Origin: Parabacteroides sp. AD58 | GTDB taxonomy: Bacteria > Bacteroidota > Bacteroidia > Bacteroidales > Tannerellaceae | Reading direction: 5' to 3' | Assembly: GCF_023744375.2 (NCBI RefSeq) | Contig: NZ_CP146284.1 | Span: 3,571,501-3,635,500 of the forward strand | Length of the DNA stretch: 64,000 nt | Shown: one piece after another, positions 46,649 to 55,234 of the stretch | Position numbering within the stretch: position 1 is the stretch's first letter | Layout of the letters: every line of letters begins with the position of its first letter | Position numbers and translations under genes: made by a program | The notes under the pieces: generated by a model | What the model saw: only the letters and a program-made list of their open reading frames with translations | Told to the model about the DNA's origin: nothing | The model's database searches: none

Positions 46649-47047
46649 ATGCTGAAAAGAGATTTTATCATGGTGCAGATTGAAGAGCTGGGCAAAGCCA
46701 TTGCCCGGCTTGTGTTCAATCGGAAGAACGGGAATGGTCTGGACAAGAATCCGGACCTGATCGAACAGGCGTTTACTTCGCTGAAAACAGATACGGCTTT
46801 CTTGCTGGGGCATTCGCCGGAAGAGATCGAACAGTCCTTGAATCAGGACGACGGCTGCGGCCTGCAGCGGATGGAACTGGCTGCCAAACTTCTGATAGAA
46901 GACAGCTATGTCTCCAGTCTTCCGTTACCTTTATTAAATAAAGCGCAGGAACTTCTGTATTATCTCCAGATTCACGATTCCACTTATTCCATTGAACGGA
47001 TGATGCTTCTGCAGGAAGTCGAGCACGAAATGAGCCGGCTGGGATGA
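46649..47047 (+). CDS. small cytoplasmic protein, DUF6483-like
   Basis: A 132-residue helical protein without signal peptide or membrane segment, starting MLKRDFIMVQIEELGKAIARLVF, which recalls DUF6483 proteins. It follows the cyclophilin gene by 6 bp, so it is probably cotranscribed. Function is unknown. The family call is from memory of the N-terminal pattern and is only moderately sure. Confidence 0.6.
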   Translation: MLKRDFIMVQIEELGKAIARLVFNRKNGNGLDKNPDLIEQAFTSLKTDTAFLLGHSPEEIEQSLNQDDGCGLQRMELAAKLLIEDSYVSSLPLPLLNKAQELLYYLQIHDSTYSIERMMLLQEVEHEMSRLG

Positions 47048-47079
47048 TGGATGTATCTTTCCCAGCCAGCGCTTGAGGT

Positions 47080-48009
47080 TTAGAACCATTTTATTTTCTT
47101 GAACAGGACGAACGACAAACCTGACAAAACGGCCGAGGCTATGACAATCCAGGCAAAGGCATGTGGCGTCTCTTCCAGATGAATGTTGACATTCATGCCG
47201 TAGAAGCTGGCAATCAGTGTCGGAATCATCAGGGTGATAGACAGACTGGTCATGCGTTTCATGATGACGTTGACGTTGTTCGAAATAATGGAAGCGAAGG
47301 CATCCATCGTTCCCGTCAGGATGTCGCTGTAAATGTTTACGGTATTGTAGGCCTGTTTCAGTTCTATTTCCACATCTTCCACCAGGTCGGCGTCCAGATA
47401 ATTGGTATCGTTGAAGATCGTCCGCAGCTTGCCGATGAGGACTTCGTTTCCACGGATGGACGTATTGAAATAAACCAGTGTTTTCTGCAGTTTCATTAGT
47501 CGCAGCAGGTCTTCATTCTTGATACTTTTTTCCAGTTCCTTTTCGGCTGCCGTTACATCTACATTGATTTGCTTCAGGTATTTCAGGAACCAGACGGCCG
47601 ATGAATAGATCAGCCGGAATATGAGGTCGAGCTTGTTGCGCACCTGAACACTTTTCTTGCGTGTATGCTCAATAAAGTCGGTTAGCATTTCCGAATGATA
47701 GTAACACACTGACACAATGATTTCATTATTGGTGATGACACCCAACGGAACCGTTGTAAAGGGAATGCCGGCTACATCGCTTTGTACCGGAATACGCAGG
47801 ATCGTGAGCAGCCAGTCTCCTTCCAGCTCTGTACGCGAACGTTCGTCAACATCCGCAATGTCATCTAAAAATGATTCGGGAACACCTAAGGTCTTTGTCA
47901 GAAAATCAAAATCATCAGCGTCAGGGCATTCTACATTTACCCAGCTGTTTGGAAGCCATTCTTTCTTGTCTACCAGACCGGCTTCACCACAATAAAGATA
48001 ACCTCTCAT
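47080..48009 (-). CDS. corA: CorA-family divalent cation transporter
   Basis: A 309-residue CorA: a cytoplasmic N-terminal domain, a long stalk helix, and two C-terminal membrane segments with the signature YGMNV at the end of the first. It moves Mg2+ (or Co2+/Ni2+) into the cell as a pentamer. The -7 box at 48186-48193 predicts a structured leader of about 170 nt. Confidence 0.92.
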   Translation of the reverse strand: MRGYLYCGEAGLVDKKEWLPNSWVNVECPDADDFDFLTKTLGVPESFLDDIADVDERSRTELEGDWLLTILRIPVQSDVAGIPFTTVPLGVITNNEIIVSVCYYHSEMLTDFIEHTRKKSVQVRNKLDLIFRLIYSSAVWFLKYLKQINVDVTAAEKELEKSIKNEDLLRLMKLQKTLVYFNTSIRGNEVLIGKLRTIFNDTNYLDADLVEDVEIELKQAYNTVNIYSDILTGTMDAFASIISNNVNVIMKRMTSLSITLMIPTLIASFYGMNVNIHLEETPHAFAWIVIASAVLSGLSFVLFKKIKWF

Positions 48010-48185
48010 CTTATTGCCTCCTTTCTCTTTAGTCCGAAAAGAGGCAGCTTCGAAAAATTGTCTCTTCCGGAGTTAATAAATTAATTTACACGTTCGCGAA
48101 TAGGAATCATCCATATTGATTATTATTTCTATTAAAACAATTCCGGCTGCCGGAACCGGCCACCCAATCGTTTTCTATTACCGCG

Positions 48186-48193
48186 CAAAATTA
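48186..48193 (-). promoter_or_regulatory. Bacteroidales -7 box TAATTTTG for corA
   Basis: TAnnTTTG match giving a ~170-nt leader before corA. The leader has a tight hairpin, TTCCGGCAGCCGGAA, near 48145-48160. Confidence 0.4.
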
Positions 48194-48337
48194 CTCATTT
48201 ATTTTACACCTGCAAACGGGAGATGTTTTCCTATATAGTTTTTATGGCACATTTAATATCCTTTTGCCAAAACAAAATGTCCGGCTTTTTTCTTGTTGAA
48301 CCCGTCAGATAAAGATGCGGTTCCGCCGAGCAATTCT

Positions 48338-48421
48338 TTAATCCACGCCGTGGATTACTTAGTTCACGCCGTGGATTACTTAGTTCACGTCGTGGATTAA
48401 GTAGTTCACGCCGTGAACTAA
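48338..48421. repeat. tandem palindrome array C (21-bp period)
   Basis: CACGCCGTG, CACGCCGTG, CACGTCGTG and CACGCCGTG start at 48344, 48365, 48386 and 48407, exactly 21 bp apart with 12-bp spacers. The first and last units are perfect 19-bp palindromes (TAATCCACGCCGTGGATTA at 48339-48357; TAGTTCACGCCGTGAACTA at 48402-48420), and the middle two join a GTTCACG left half to a CGTGGATTA right half. It lies between divergent genes. Confidence 0.88.
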
Positions 48422-48582
48422 AGAATTTCTCGGGAAGAAAGCATAAATTTCTGCCTGTTTTTTCAAGAATCGCCGGTTATGGTATATTTTTTGAAGGAGA
48501 ATAAACAAAAGCGGATTTCTGACAGTTTTGTATATAGAGCTGGAGACTGAATTCCTGACCGATTAAGATTATATTAAACACT

Positions 48583-49500
48583 ATGCAGATAGATTTCAAA
48601 CCGATTACCATCGACGACAAAGAAGTGATTACTTCTTTTACTTTGCCTTCGCCGTTGCGCAACTGCGATTTGGCTTTTTCCAATATGTGCAGCTGGAGAT
48701 TTCTGTACCTGAGTGAATATGCTGTGTACAAGAATTTCCTGCTGATACGTTTCTATATAGAAGAAAAGAACAGGAAGCGGATCGCTTATATGCGTCCTAT
48801 TGGCAACGGCGACTTCCGCGACGCTTTGTTGCAGCTCGAAGAAGACTCGTGGCAACACGGGCATCCGCTTTTGATGCTGGGCGTGACTCCCATATCAAAA
48901 GACTTGCTGGAAGAAGCCTTCCCCGGCGAGTTCTCTTATATTCCTGAGCGGGATTATTTTGATTATATCTATTTGCGGGAAGACCTGGCTACGCTGAAAG
49001 GGAAGAAATTCCAGGCCAAGCGGAATCATGTCAATAAGTTCAAGAAACAATATGCCTATGAATACGAGCCGTTGACGGCTGAACTCGTGCCTGAATGCCT
49101 CGAGTTTGAAGCGAAATGGTATAAAGCCAACCGGACGGACGACGACCAGGAGGAATTGACCGACGAGCGGAAGTCGATGATCTTCGCCCTGAATCATTTC
49201 AAGGAACTGAACTTGTTGGGCGGAGCTATCCGGATCGATCATAAATTGGTGGCCTTTACTTTTGGTTCGCCCATCAACCAGGATACGTTTGGCGTGCACG
49301 TAGAAAAGGCCGATACCGATTATGACGGAGCTTACAGTATCATCAATCAGGAGTTTGCTTCGCGTATTCCCGAGCAATATGTATATGTAAACAGGGAAGA
49401 AGATTTAGGTATTCCCGGCTTGCGAAAGGCCAAGTTATCGTATAATCCGACCATCCTGCTTCCGAAGGCGGCTGTTATCAAAAAGATTAAATCAGAATAA
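48583..49500 (+). CDS. DUF2156 (phosphatidylglycerol lysyltransferase C-terminal-like) protein
   Basis: A 305-residue soluble protein with the two GNAT-like folds of DUF2156: MQIDFKPITIDDKEVITSF at the start, YLREDLATLKGKKFQAKRNHVNKFKK in the middle, and DYDGAYSIINQEFASRIPEQYVYVNREEDLGIPGLRKAKLSYNP near the end. In larger proteins this domain transfers amino acids to lipids, but the membrane part is absent here, so the substrate is open. It is followed after 4 bp by a GNAT gene in one operon. Confidence 0.87.
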   Translation: MQIDFKPITIDDKEVITSFTLPSPLRNCDLAFSNMCSWRFLYLSEYAVYKNFLLIRFYIEEKNRKRIAYMRPIGNGDFRDALLQLEEDSWQHGHPLLMLGVTPISKDLLEEAFPGEFSYIPERDYFDYIYLREDLATLKGKKFQAKRNHVNKFKKQYAYEYEPLTAELVPECLEFEAKWYKANRTDDDQEELTDERKSMIFALNHFKELNLLGGAIRIDHKLVAFTFGSPINQDTFGVHVEKADTDYDGAYSIINQEFASRIPEQYVYVNREEDLGIPGLRKAKLSYNPTILLPKAAVIKKIKSE

Positions 49501-49504
49501 GTCT

Positions 49505-50431
49505 ATGAACCGGAAAGAACAGATCATTCAGCTGTGGCGTTGCTGCTTTGAAGACAGCGAAGATTTCATCCGCCGTTTCTTCAGTCAGGTTTATCGGGAA
49601 GAAAACGCCCTGACGCTGGAGCACGACGGACAGATCGTCTGCGCCATGCAGTTGCTTCCTTATACCATCAGTTATTATGGGCAGACCATTCCGGCTACTT
49701 ATATATATGGTGTCTGTACTCATCCCGACTATCGGAGGCGTGGCTATATGCATCAGTTGCTGGAGACGGCTTTTGTCCGGCTGAAAGAGCAGGGAAGTGG
49801 ACTGGCTTTCTTAATTCCGGCCCACGACTGGCTGTTTGACTGTTACCGGAAATCCGGTTTTACCGAGGCTTTCGGATGCACTTGCCGGACTTTGTCGTTG
49901 CCGGAAGTCCCGCTTTCTCCGGTTGCCGGAGTAGAAGAGGTAAAAGAAACCGATATACCGGCTTGCTGGGATTATCTGACCCGGAAATGGAAAGAGATGC
50001 CGGTCGCTGTGCTTCATTCTTGGCCCGACTTCCAGTTTGTCTTCCGGGATGTCGAGGCGGGCGGAGGCAAAAGCTTCCTGTACCGGAAAGCCGGAAAAGT
50101 AGAGGGCGTGCTTATGGCTGTACCTGTAGAAGAAAAGCTCTTTTTACCCGAACTGCAGGCCGATACGGAACAGGTTGGCGATGTCTTGATAACGGCAGCC
50201 GCGTCTGCTTTTCAGCGGAAAGAAGTTAATTACCGTTTGCCGGGAAAGACAGCACGATATGGAATGGCGCGCGTGATCTCTCCTGAACTTCTTTTCCCGT
50301 ATTGGAATGAAAAGCAGGCAGGCCATTCACTTCCGGCAGATACATGGAAAAGCTGGTCTGCAGAAGAACAGACGGTCCGCCTCCTGGATGGAACCGAATC
50401 GTCTGGTTATATGAGCTTGATGATGGATTAA
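49505..50431 (+). CDS. GNAT-family N-acetyltransferase
   Basis: A 308-residue protein whose N-terminal 130 residues are a GNAT domain with the acetyl-CoA motif GVCTHPDYRRRGYMHQLLE. The remainder resembles the second GNAT-like half of Eis-type enzymes (FLIPAHDWLFDCYRKSGFTEAF). Substrate is unknown. Start is 4 bp after the DUF2156 gene, so the two are cotranscribed. Confidence 0.85.
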   Translation: MNRKEQIIQLWRCCFEDSEDFIRRFFSQVYREENALTLEHDGQIVCAMQLLPYTISYYGQTIPATYIYGVCTHPDYRRRGYMHQLLETAFVRLKEQGSGLAFLIPAHDWLFDCYRKSGFTEAFGCTCRTLSLPEVPLSPVAGVEEVKETDIPACWDYLTRKWKEMPVAVLHSWPDFQFVFRDVEAGGGKSFLYRKAGKVEGVLMAVPVEEKLFLPELQADTEQVGDVLITAAASAFQRKEVNYRLPGKTARYGMARVISPELLFPYWNEKQAGHSLPADTWKSWSAEEQTVRLLDGTESSGYMSLMMD

Positions 50432-50437
50432 ATCCTT

Positions 50438-51778
50438 TTATTCGATCTGATACAACTTCAGTTTGTTGTAGAGGGTTTTCCGGTCGATTCCCAGCATTTG
50501 TGCCGCCTTCGTCTTGTTGTTTCCGCATTCCTGCAAGGCTTTTCGGATGAGGTCGATCTCATGGTTGCCGTCGCGTAACTGAGCCACCGGCTGTTTGACT
50601 TTTGGCGTTTCACGCAGTTCGTCGGGCAATTCGGCACACGTGATGAAGCGCCCCTTGGCCAACAACGTGGCATATTTGATGACATTCTTCATCTGACGCA
50701 GATTGCCGGGCCAGCTGTACGACTGGAACAGGCGGATGGTCTCGGCATCAAACCCGATGATGTCTTTCTTCAATTCGGCATTGGCCTGATCCAGAAAGTT
50801 ATTGGCAAACAGCATCAGATCTTCCTGGCGTTCGCATAAATCCGGAATGCGGATGGTGAACTCATTGATGCGGTGATATAAGTCTTCCCGGAAATCGCCT
50901 TTGTCGATGGCTTGGCGCAGATTCTCGTTGGTAGCCGAGACCAGACGGACATTGATGGTGATTTCCTGATTACTGCCAACAGGCCTGACTTTCCTTTCCT
51001 GCAAAGCGCGTAATAACTGAACCTGTACTTCGTAGGTCAGGTTTCCGATTTCATCCAGGAAAATGGTTCCTCCTTGTGCCGCCACAAAGGCGCCGACTTT
51101 ATTATCAATGGCTCCGGTAAAAGAGCCTTTTACATGTCCGAAGAATTCGGATGCAGCCAGATCTTTGGGAATAGCTCCGCAATCGACGGCAACGAAAGGC
51201 GCATTGGCCCGGTTGCTCTGCTCGTGAATACGGCGGGCAACATATTCTTTCCCGGTTCCGCTTGATCCGGTAATCAATACCGACATATCAGTGGGAGCAA
51301 CTAACCGGACATGCTCGTACATCGAGACGGCAGCCTGACTGACGCCTTCAATATAATAAGGATTGGAAGAGGCATTCGCAGACGGTGCTTTCATGCTTTT
51401 GTGAGCTGTGGCTTCCGGAACTTGTATGGTTTCCTTGATCTTCGTCAGTAATTCTTCCGGATTGACCGGTTTGGAAATGTAATCGGAAGCTCCCAGTTTG
51501 ATGGCCTGTACTGCCGTATGAATATCAGCATAACTGGTCATCATTATTAAGGCAACATCCGGATGTGTTTCTTTCAGCCATTTGAGCAATTCAATTCCAT
51601 CCCGGTCTGGTAATCGCAAATCAGACAGGACCAACTGAAATGCCTGGCTATCCAAGCTTTTCTGGGCATCGGAAACAGACGTCTGGGATTCTACACGAAA
51701 CCCTTTCCTTCCCAGCCAAGTCTTCAGCATCAGTGAAAAAGTAACATCATCTTCTACAATTAATATAGATGGCTGCAT
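50438..51778 (-). CDS. NtrC-family sigma-54-dependent regulator, without adjacent kinase
   Basis: I start at 51778 (MQPSILIVEDDVTFS), since the -7 box at 51803-51810 rules out the ATG at 51805; 446 residues. The receiver keeps the acidic pair (EDD), LVLSDLRLPDRDG, MMTSYAD and ISKPVN. The AAA+ domain has GSSGTGKE, GSFTGA (canonical FTGA), and TIFLDEIGN. The C-terminal Fis-type HTH reads KAAQMLGIDRKTLYNKLKLY. No histidine kinase is adjacent, so its partner and targets are elsewhere. Confidence 0.92.
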   Translation of the reverse strand: MQPSILIVEDDVTFSLMLKTWLGRKGFRVESQTSVSDAQKSLDSQAFQLVLSDLRLPDRDGIELLKWLKETHPDVALIMMTSYADIHTAVQAIKLGASDYISKPVNPEELLTKIKETIQVPEATAHKSMKAPSANASSNPYYIEGVSQAAVSMYEHVRLVAPTDMSVLITGSSGTGKEYVARRIHEQSNRANAPFVAVDCGAIPKDLAASEFFGHVKGSFTGAIDNKVGAFVAAQGGTIFLDEIGNLTYEVQVQLLRALQERKVRPVGSNQEITINVRLVSATNENLRQAIDKGDFREDLYHRINEFTIRIPDLCERQEDLMLFANNFLDQANAELKKDIIGFDAETIRLFQSYSWPGNLRQMKNVIKYATLLAKGRFITCAELPDELRETPKVKQPVAQLRDGNHEIDLIRKALQECGNNKTKAAQMLGIDRKTLYNKLKLYQIE

Positions 51779-51802
51779 ACATGTATCGTTTTTTTCTCTT
51801 GA

Positions 51803-51810
51803 CAAATATA
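51803..51810 (-). promoter_or_regulatory. Bacteroidales -7 box TATATTTG
   Basis: TAnnTTTG match that fixes the start of the orphan NtrC-type regulator at 51778. Confidence 0.45.
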
Positions 51811-51854
51811 CAATATTTCAAAGAATCCACATAGCAGAATCGGACAGAATCATG

Positions 51855-51862
51855 TACATTTG
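51855..51862 (+). promoter_or_regulatory. Bacteroidales -7 box TACATTTG
   Basis: TAnnTTTG match, 28 bp before the oxyR start; divergent from the NtrC-type gene. Confidence 0.5.
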
Positions 51863-51889
51863 TGAAATAAACAGAATATATAGGTATTT

Positions 51890-52816
51890 ATGACGATTCA
51901 ACAACTGGAATATATATTGGCGATAAATAAATTCCGTCATTTTGCCAAGGCGGCCGAATATTGCCGGGTGACACAACCTACATTAAGTATGATGGTGCAG
52001 AAGCTGGAAGATGAACTGGGCATTAAACTGTTTGACCGTTCGTCGCAGCCGGTTCGTCCGACACCTGCGGGAATGAAGGTTCTTGAGCAGGCCCAGCGTG
52101 TCTTGTATCAGGCTTCCCTGATCAAGGATATTGTCACTGAAGAGAAAGAATCGGTACGAGGCTCTTTCCGTCTGGCTGTCTTGCCTACGATCGCTCCGTA
52201 TCTGTTGCCCCGTTTCCTCCAGCATCTGGCCGAAGAACACAAAGATCTGGATATCCGGATTCAGGAAATGCAGACGGCTCCGACTTTGTCGGCCCTGAAA
52301 AAGGGAGAAATTGATGCGGCCATCATTGCCAATCAGCCGGTAGAAAGCGAATTGCAGGGGCATTTTCTGTATTATGAAGAATTCTTTGGCTATGTGTCGC
52401 GCAACGAACCGATTTTTGCCCATGATAAGATCCGGACAACGGACATTAATGATGAGCGGTTATGGCTTCTCGACGAAGGGCATTGCTTCCGCGATCAGCT
52501 GATGCGCTTCTGCCAGCGTGAGAAAGTGAAGGTCAATCAGGCGGCATATCGTTTCGGTAGTCTGGAAACCTTCATGCACATGGTGGAAAGTGGCTATGGA
52601 ATGACTTTTATTCCGGAGCTGGCCACCTTGCAGCTGAATGCGGAACAGCGGGAATTACTCCGCCCGTTTGCCATTCCAAGGCCAACACGCGAAATCTATT
52701 TTGTTACCCGGAAAGATTTCATCCGCCATTCACTTTCGAAGCTTTTGATTGAGCATATTCAGGACGCTGTTCCGAAAGAAATGCTCCGATTAAGAGCCGG
52801 ACAGAAAGTGGTCTGA
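51890..52816 (+). CDS. oxyR: hydrogen peroxide sensor OxyR, LysR family
   Basis: A 308-residue LysR-type regulator with the N-terminal winged helix (FAKAAEYCRVTQPTLSMMVQKLEDELGIKLFDRS). The regulatory domain contains GHCFRDQLMRFC, the two Cys of the E. coli OxyR peroxide switch (C199 and C208) with the same spacing, so an OxyR role is well supported. It controls peroxide-defence genes. Confidence 0.92.
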   Translation: MTIQQLEYILAINKFRHFAKAAEYCRVTQPTLSMMVQKLEDELGIKLFDRSSQPVRPTPAGMKVLEQAQRVLYQASLIKDIVTEEKESVRGSFRLAVLPTIAPYLLPRFLQHLAEEHKDLDIRIQEMQTAPTLSALKKGEIDAAIIANQPVESELQGHFLYYEEFFGYVSRNEPIFAHDKIRTTDINDERLWLLDEGHCFRDQLMRFCQREKVKVNQAAYRFGSLETFMHMVESGYGMTFIPELATLQLNAEQRELLRPFAIPRPTREIYFVTRKDFIRHSLSKLLIEHIQDAVPKEMLRLRAGQKVV

Positions 52817-52890
52817 TTTATACCGATTGAAAAAAATATCATTTTCTGAAGAAAAATATTACTTTTTTCTTGTTTTTACGGAAAAATAGT

Positions 52891-52898
52891 TATTTTTG
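52891..52898 (+). promoter_or_regulatory. Bacteroidales -7 box TATTTTTG of the aromatic operon
   Basis: TAnnTTTG match with a TTG about 18 bp upstream; predicted transcript start near 52905, 22 nt before the leader peptide. Confidence 0.6.
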
Positions 52899-52926
52899 CC
52901 CCGTAATTAAAAACGAACAAATAAAG

Positions 52927-53004
52927 ATGACTCGATTTAGCTTTACATATTACTTTTATTACTTTTACTTTTTTAGCAAGGTAAGGGCAGGAGTTTGTAT
53001 GTAA
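52927..53004 (+). CDS. Phe/Tyr-rich leader peptide of the aromatic operon
   Basis: A 25-codon ORF encoding MTRFSFTYYFYYFYFFSKV followed by RAGVCM. Eleven of the 13 residues from position 4 to 16 are Phe (6) or Tyr (5), far beyond chance. It sits between a -7 box (52891) and a terminator (53045) in front of the genes for Phe and Tyr synthesis. This is the classic design of transcription attenuation: scarcity of charged tRNA-Phe or tRNA-Tyr stalls the ribosome on the codon run. Confidence 0.88.
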   Translation: MTRFSFTYYFYYFYFFSKVRAGVCM

Positions 53005-53076
53005 AGAGTTGATGATAATTTGAATGTGTCAATAATCAGATATAAAGTCCTGCCGGAATCCGGTGGGACTTTTTTA
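52985..53076 (+). promoter_or_regulatory. attenuator with alternative RNA pairing
   Basis: The terminator hairpin is AAGTCC-TG-CCGG (53045-53056), loop, CCGG-TG-GGACTT (53060-53071), then a T run. The segment GGCAGGAGTTT (52986-52996), at the end of the leader ORF, can pair with AAAGTCCTGCC (53044-53054) at 10 of 11 positions and would break the terminator. A ribosome stalled on the Phe/Tyr codons leaves it free; one that reaches the stop codon covers it. Confidence 0.8.
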
Positions 53077-53134
53077 TTATCCGATAATTCGAGCCTGAAA
53101 CTAAAATCCAATAAAAGACAAAAGAAACGTAACA

Positions 53135-53980
53135 ATGGAAAGAAAAGTAGCAATTCAAGGAATAGCCGGTTCGTATCACGACATTGCAGCTCGTCGGTAC
53201 TTTGAGAATGATGAAGTGGAAACGATTCCATGTAATACCTTCCGGGATGTCATTACGACCATCAAGCGTGATCCTTCTATCTTGGGATTAATGGCCATCG
53301 AGAATACCATCGCCGGAAGTCTGTTACAGAATCATGAACTGATTCGTGAAAGTGGTTTCAGTGTGATAGGTGAATACAAATTGCGTATTTCTCATTCGTT
53401 AGTAGCACTTCCCGGAACGAAGCTTGAAGATGTAAAAGAAGTCAATTCTCATCCGATCGCTTTGATGCAATGTACGGAATTCCTCGATACGATACCTTAT
53501 GCCAAGGTTGTTGAAAAAGACGATACTGCCGGAAGCGCCCGCTGGATTGCTGAAAATAAACTGGAAGGACATGCGGCTATCTGCGGAAAGCTGGCCGCCG
53601 AAATCTACGGAATGGAAGTCCTGGCCGAGGGAATTGAAACCAACAAACGGAACTTCACCCGTTTTCTGGCAATAGCCGATCGCTGGACTGCCGATGAAAT
53701 GATGAAAGACGCTATCAAGAACAAAGCCTCGCTTGTATTTGCCTTACCTCATACCGCCGGAAGCCTTTCCAAAGTTTTATCTGTACTTTCTTTCTACGAC
53801 ATGAATCTGACAAAAATACAATCATTACCGATTATAGGCCGTGAATGGGAATATATGTTCTACATCAACCTGACATTCAATGATTATACCCGATACAGAC
53901 AGGCATTGGATGCCATCCGGCCATTGACAAAGGACTTAAAAATATTAGGTGAATATGAAGAAGGAAGACAAGGTTTGTAA
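53135..53980 (+). CDS. pheA: prephenate dehydratase
   Basis: A 281-residue monofunctional enzyme making phenylpyruvate from prephenate. The catalytic domain (about 1-185) includes GIAGSYHDIAARRYF, AIENTIAGSLLQNHEL and the essential NKRNFTRFLAI. The C-terminal ACT domain (about 200-275) has KASLVFALPHTAGSLSKVL and NLTKIQSLPI, where other PheA proteins have ESRP, so Phe feedback may be altered. It is the first structural gene after the attenuator. Confidence 0.95.
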   Translation: MERKVAIQGIAGSYHDIAARRYFENDEVETIPCNTFRDVITTIKRDPSILGLMAIENTIAGSLLQNHELIRESGFSVIGEYKLRISHSLVALPGTKLEDVKEVNSHPIALMQCTEFLDTIPYAKVVEKDDTAGSARWIAENKLEGHAAICGKLAAEIYGMEVLAEGIETNKRNFTRFLAIADRWTADEMMKDAIKNKASLVFALPHTAGSLSKVLSVLSFYDMNLTKIQSLPIIGREWEYMFYINLTFNDYTRYRQALDAIRPLTKDLKILGEYEEGRQGL

Positions 53981-55136
53981 CATCGTTCCTGCCGAACGGG
54001 TAAACACCGTACAGGAATACTATTTTTCCAAGAAACTCAAGGAAGTGGCAGAGATGAATGCTGCCGGGAAAAATGTAATCAACTTAGGAATCGGTAGTCC
54101 GGATTTACCTCCTTCCGAACAGACGATTGAGGCGTTATGCCAGCATGCTCATAATGCCAACGAACATGGCTATCAGCCGTATGTGGGAATTCCTGAATTA
54201 CGTCAGGCTTTTGCCAACTGGTATAAGACCTGGTATCATGTGGATTTGGATCCGAAGACTGAAATCCAGCCGCTGATTGGTTCGAAGGAAGGCATCCTGC
54301 ATATTTCACTGGCTTTTCTGAATCCGGGCGACGGCGTGCTGATTCCAAATCCGGGTTATCCGACATATAGTTCAGTAGGCAAATTGGTTCAGGCGAATCT
54401 GATTCCGTATGAACTGAAGGAAGAATTAGGCTGGCAACCCGACTTCGATGAGCTGGAGAAAATGGACTTGTCGAATGTGAAGCTGATGTGGACAAACTAT
54501 CCGAATATGCCGACCGGAGCGAATGCCAGCATCGAATTGTATCAAAAACTGGTTGATTTCGGCAGAAAGCACGGTATTATTATATGTAACGACAATCCGT
54601 ACAGCTTTATCCTGAATGAACATCCGCTGAGTATTCTCAGTATTCCGGGAGCAAAGGATATCTGTATCGAACTGAACTCAATGAGTAAGGCGCACAATAT
54701 GCCGGGCTGGCGTATGGCGATGCTGGCTTCCAACAAGCAGTTCGTACAATGGGTACTGAAAGTGAAGAGCAATATTGATTCAGGACAGTTCAAACCGATG
54801 CAGTATGCGGCTGTCGAGGCATTGGCTGCTCCGAAAGCTTGGTATGACAAAATGAATGAAACGTATCGCAGCCGTCGGGCATTGGCCGGAGAAATCATGC
54901 ATACGTTGGGTTGTACTTACGATGAAAACCAGGTCGGCATGTTCTTGTGGGGAAGAATTCCAGATACATACAGCGGTAGCGAAGAACTGGCCAATAAGGT
55001 GCTGTATGAAGCCAATGTCTTCCTTACGCCGGGATTTATCTTTGGCAGTCAGGGAAACCGCTTTATCCGAATCTCGCTTTGTTGCAACCAGCAGATGTTA
55101 CAGGAAGCATTAAATCGTATTAAGAAAGTCATTTAA
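53955..55136 (+). CDS. class I/II PLP aminotransferase of the aromatic operon
   Basis: The ATG at 53955 (MKKEDKVCNIVPAERV) lies inside the pheA 3' end, so the genes overlap by 26 bp and are coupled; 393 residues. The PLP Lys is in SMSKAHNMPGWRMAML, and NLGIGSPDLPP, NPGYPTYSS and NYPNMPTGA are typical of fold-type I aminotransferases near DapL/AspC. Operon context suggests it transaminates phenylpyruvate, 4-hydroxyphenylpyruvate or prephenate. Confidence 0.88.
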   Translation: MKKEDKVCNIVPAERVNTVQEYYFSKKLKEVAEMNAAGKNVINLGIGSPDLPPSEQTIEALCQHAHNANEHGYQPYVGIPELRQAFANWYKTWYHVDLDPKTEIQPLIGSKEGILHISLAFLNPGDGVLIPNPGYPTYSSVGKLVQANLIPYELKEELGWQPDFDELEKMDLSNVKLMWTNYPNMPTGANASIELYQKLVDFGRKHGIIICNDNPYSFILNEHPLSILSIPGAKDICIELNSMSKAHNMPGWRMAMLASNKQFVQWVLKVKSNIDSGQFKPMQYAAVEALAAPKAWYDKMNETYRSRRALAGEIMHTLGCTYDENQVGMFLWGRIPDTYSGSEELANKVLYEANVFLTPGFIFGSQGNRFIRISLCCNQQMLQEALNRIKKVI

Positions 55137-55234
55137 TATAATCAGAGCCGTTTGTCGGTTTATGAGTGATGGGGAACATCCGACTTATAAACGTGGCAAC
55201 TCAAAAATAGAAATTAAAAAGATAGCATACAGTT

